Of a DNA stretch of 64,000 nucleotides, positions 61,300-64,000 are shown piece after piece. A program made the translations under genes and the position numbers. Positions within the stretch are counted from its first letter, which is position 1, and the number at the start of each line of letters is the position of its first letter. The DNA lies in assembly GCA_949987705.1 (NCBI GenBank), contig OX465283.1, positions 51,560,953 through 51,624,952 of the forward strand, written 5' to 3'. The notes beneath the pieces are model-generated. The model did no database searches and was not told the origin of the DNA. It saw only the letters and a list, made by a program, of their open reading frames with translations. This stretch comes from Thereva unica (lineage: Eukaryota > Arthropoda > Insecta > Diptera > Therevidae).

Positions 61300-62340
61300 A
61301 ACTATTAGTCTAGTCCAACTATGGGACATAGGGCGGAAACAGTCGTCCTCCACGTTGTACTAGGTCTTCCGACCCTTGCGGATTCCAGTTAAGGACCTGG
61401 TTGGCTAGATTTTCGTTTTCGTGTGGCCAGTCCAATTTCCTTCACCGTCGTCCAACCTTTCTTCGCCGGCACGGCACCATAGTTCTTCATTCGAAATTCT
61501 ATTTTGTCAGTTGATTTTTAAAATAAGACGTAGGCATCTGTCGATGAAAACTTGTAGGTGCCCTTTGATGAGTTAGGTGGCTTTCCATGTTTTGCAACCG
61601 TACAAAAAAGCTGCCTTAACGTTCGTGTTAAACAGCCGCAATTTGGTGTTAGTTAAGATCTCCGTCGATCTTAATATGCCGAATAGGCATGCATATGCGC
61701 TTCTTGTTCTATTTATTCTGGAACTGACATCTTCTGCACCGTCATTTTCGGTAACAATACTACCGAGGTAGCAGAATTTATCTACCTGTTCCACGTCACG
61801 GTTATTCAGCGCTGCGCGGGCTTTTATTTATTCTATTATTTTATCAGGCAGTCCACGTTCCCGTACTGCCTGCCATATAAAGCTCCTATTAACCGACCTT
61901 TCTCATAGTCTACGAAAGCAAGGTAAAGGGAGGATCGTAATACAGTAGACTGCTCCACTATGATTCTTAAGGTGTAAATATGATCTATATATGAGCGGCC
62001 CTTCCTAAATGCGGCCTGCTACCTTCTAAGTGAACGGTGTGCTGCCGCTCTTATCCTAGATAGTAATATATGAGACAAAATTTTGCCCACAGTATATAAT
62101 AAACAGATGCCCTATAGTTGCCACATATTATTAGGTCCCCTTTTTTGGGTATTTTGACTATGATAGCTTCCGTCCAATTCTCCGGAAAGGTACAGGAGAA
62201 AAGGAAAGGTGTTCCATCCTTTTCCAGGATCGGCTGTAGAGCATCTGTTATGAGGCTTGAGTCGGCTTTCAACAATTCTGGCGGGATGCCATCTTTTCCA
62301 GCTATCCCGAGCAATTAGGGACGTCTGGTTACCTTACGCC
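61300..62340 (-). mobile_element. Degenerate RTE-like LINE, minus strand
   Basis: Minus-strand frames in order: GIAGKDGIPPELLKADSSLI, WTEAIIVKIPKKGDLIICGN (early RT), then VDKFCYLGSIVTENDGAEDV and NVKAAFLYGCKTWK, and finally an ISNEELWCRAGEERLDDGEG-type tail with WTGHT. The last part matches the fragment at 23210-23650. The central RT with YADD is poorly preserved. Confidence 0.75.
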
Positions 62341-62657
62341 ATAAGAATACAGCAGCCTATCTAAAATTTTGTGGCTTTCACCATAGTGACTGCTTCACTG
62401 AAATTCGAGCACCCTTCGAAATAATTCAATTGAATTTATAATATAAACTTAAATTTACTTACATTTCTTGTAAATCTATTGCCATATTTATTACGTTGTT
62501 ATTTATTTTTCACATCGCTTTTGGTATTACCAGCATCGCGATATATGTAATTCGATCAAATGCGACTCCAGCATATATTCGAAATCTAGGTAGACTTTTG
62601 CGTCAAAAAGTTTTCGATATTTTGATCTGAGTTGAAAACCTGTCTACTACTGAGTTT

Positions 62658-62882
62658 CCATGGGAGTTGAGCTGAGTTTGGTTAAGTTGGAATGACACTT
62701 CAACTCAACGGCTAACTCTGTGCGTTTCCATTTCTGCCTTCATTTGTTTGCATCAATTAATTTTATTAGATTTTTCTTTAAAACTATTTATTAAATTAAA
62801 GGCTCTTCTGACGCCCAAGCAAGGGGCGACATTTTAACTTTTTGTACCTTCAGCAGTGTGCCGTTTTTAGTTGTGTGCGTGA
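62658..62882 (-). mobile_element. SANT-like repeat, copy 2 (partial)
   Basis: Read on the minus strand it repeats the right 230 bp of 51308-51660, from acgcacacaactaaaaacgg through a MSPLAWASEE relic to the CCATGG end. The left part is missing. Divergence is modest. Confidence 0.6.
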
Positions 62883-62904
62883 ACTGAAAGCTGCTCGAAT
62901 ATGA

Positions 62905-63083
62905 CAATGCCATGCGTGATTTCATATTGTTAGGCTTTGGTGAAAAGATTACAAGTGATTTGACGCCTGATCGAATTTATTACCTACCTCGTCGCTCTGT
63001 ATACCGTAACCATAAAAGGACAACAAAACTTCGGATAATTTTTAAAGCCTCGACACATGCTCCGAACGAACTCTCATTAACCC
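62905..63083 (+). pseudogene. BEL/Pao reverse transcriptase fragment
   Basis: The plus strand reads RIYYLPRRSVYRNHKRTTKL, then RIIFKASTHAPNELSL. This is the YYLPHH.V and K.R.VFDAS region at the start of BEL/Pao reverse transcriptases. Here His-His is Arg-Arg and D is K. The fragment ends at the hairpin element. Confidence 0.65.
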
Positions 63084-63250
63084 GGGGGCTACACGATCAA
63101 TTTTTCAATTGCAATATTGCATTGCAGTACTAAAATTGATCGTGTAGCCCCTGCTGAAATATTGCATTGCATATTGCAGCAAGGGCTACACGATCAATTT
63201 TACTACTGCAATGCAATATTGCAATTGAAAAAATTGACCGTGTAGCCCCC
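63084..63250. mobile_element. Four-armed palindromic MITE
   Basis: GGGCTACACGATCAATTTT or a close variant occurs four times: forward at 63086 and 63183, inverted ending near 63151 and 63249. The outer arms pair over about 45 bp (ttcaattgcaatattgcattgca). A central hairpin gctgaaatattgc / gcatattgcagc joins the halves. No gene. Confidence 0.75.
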
Positions 63251-63299
63251 TAGTAAACAACCACCTTCATACTGGATCGAATTTTTAATAATCGTTGAT

Positions 63300-63470
63300 T
63301 AAGGGGGTGATAGTCGAGATAACCTTATCGTCATATTCCGCAACACCTCCGAGTTCCCTTTCTCTGTCTTCAGGTTTAATAGTGGGACGCACGTCTTCGT
63401 TTGCTTTGTTGAGGCTTTCTCGAGCAGAACGTAACCGTTCGAGATACACCATTAGCCCTAACTATAATGG
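63300..63470 (-). pseudogene. Possible gag fragment of an LTR retrotransposon
   Basis: The minus strand reads VYLERLRSARESLNKANEDV, RPTIKPEDRERELGGVAEYD and DKVIST without a stop. It resembles the charged N-terminal gag region of BEL/Pao elements. The orientation is opposite to the RT fragment at 62905, so they do not come from one simple insertion. Confidence 0.4.
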
Positions 63471-64000
63471 TCTTAAGATACCTTAAGATTTTTTACGCTC
63501 CTATGAAATGTCATAATATCAACTATAATGGCCTTAAGCAATCTTTCGTTAACTTTTCCAATCTTTCGTCAAGTCTTTAATGTACGGTAACGAGCGTACA
63601 AATCTTAAGCAATCATAAGAAAAGTGTAATTTTCTTTAGTGTTTCTAGTTGCAGAAAACGTTTTTTTGCAAAATGAATAATTTGGAGTTATTAAATAATT
63701 TAGCGTTATTAGTGAAATTGGTAGAAGATGTGAAAAAAACCTAGATCGTGTTGTGTAAGAAAAATAAATAGAGACAATAAAAAAACAGTTTTGAACTTAT
63801 TCAATCAGTTCTTCATTAAAATTATTGTTAATTTCCATTTTTTTAATTTATTGGACGCTTTCCCAGACTCGATTTGTTTACCTTTTACAAATGTCAAAAC
63901 GTCTTAAGGCTATTATAGCTGAGCTTAAGATTTGACAGATAATTAACCAGTCTTAAGAGAATTTGACGAAGAATCTTATGATGTCTTAAGATCATTATAG
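63462..64000. mobile_element. Inverted-repeat element reaching the window edge
   Basis: The left end CTATAATGGTCTTAAGATA and, at the window end read inward, CTATAATGATCTTAAGACA form imperfect inverted repeats. More cttaag-containing copies lie at 63514-63540 and 63900-63960. The element may end exactly at or just beyond base 64000. No coding frame. Confidence 0.55.

Noticed and set aside
1..64000. CRISPR arrays, operons, ribosome binding sites or other prokaryotic features
   Set aside because: The window has spliced exons and eukaryotic transposons only. The direct repeats seen are tandem duplications or transposon parts.

Overview
The window is insect nuclear DNA: AT-rich, with spliced genes and a dense mix of insect-type transposons (LINEs, copia, BEL/Pao, piggyBac, Tc1, hAT, Harbinger-like, Helentron, many palindromic MITEs, a tRNA-headed SINE). 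The order is not resolved. No bacterial features, CRISPR arrays or rRNA were seen.

One host gene explains most of the window: PHRF1 (PHD and RING finger protein 1) on the minus strand, about 52 kb from 60414 down to 8290. Six coding exons can be read with matching GT-AG sites and phases: exon 1 (60196-60414), exon 2 with RING and PHD fingers (58009-60081), exon 3 with SP repeats and a long SR/KR-rich region (about 40228-43519), and three small exons (8714-8796, 8515-8643, 8290-8448) encoding the C-terminal SRI (RNA polymerase II CTD-binding) domain. The model gives about 1,984 residues. Intron 1 is 114 bp, intron 2 is 14.5 kb and intron 3 is 31.4 kb. The two large introns consist mostly of transposon debris.

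Layout: 1-7.4 kb, downstream of PHRF1, holds a broken minus-strand LINE, a hAT MITE, a piggyBac with both ends, several MITEs and a Harbinger-like remnant. At 7.47-7.84 kb there is a weak candidate for the last exon(s) of a convergent plus-strand gene. Intron 3 (8.8-40.2 kb) holds a chain of degenerate LINEs; one nearly complete 5.5-kb LINE with a 12-bp target duplication and a telomere-like (AACCT)n tail; a tRNA-headed SINE; RTE-like LINEs ending in (GAT)n; a 5'-truncated copia element carrying a solo LTR of another retrotransposon; and a Helentron remnant. Intron 2 (43.5-58.0 kb) holds MITEs, two Tc1-type remnants, LINE tails, a truncated SINE and a repeat with a SANT-like coding relic. Upstream of PHRF1 (60.4-64.0 kb) lie a MITE with a TAA duplication, an RTE-like LINE, BEL/Pao fragments, a four-armed palindrome and an inverted-repeat element running to the window edge.

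Nested insertions give relative ages. In several cases (MITE at 12520, solo LTR at 31110, MITE at 53259) removing the insert plus one target copy, or simply the insert, rejoins the host reading frame, which supports the boundaries given. No clearly new cellular system was found. The most interesting observations are the extreme PHRF1 introns, the LINE with the telomere-like tail, two identical dispersed 128-bp MITEs, a group of MITEs with GGGCC-type ends, and the Helentron fragment order.
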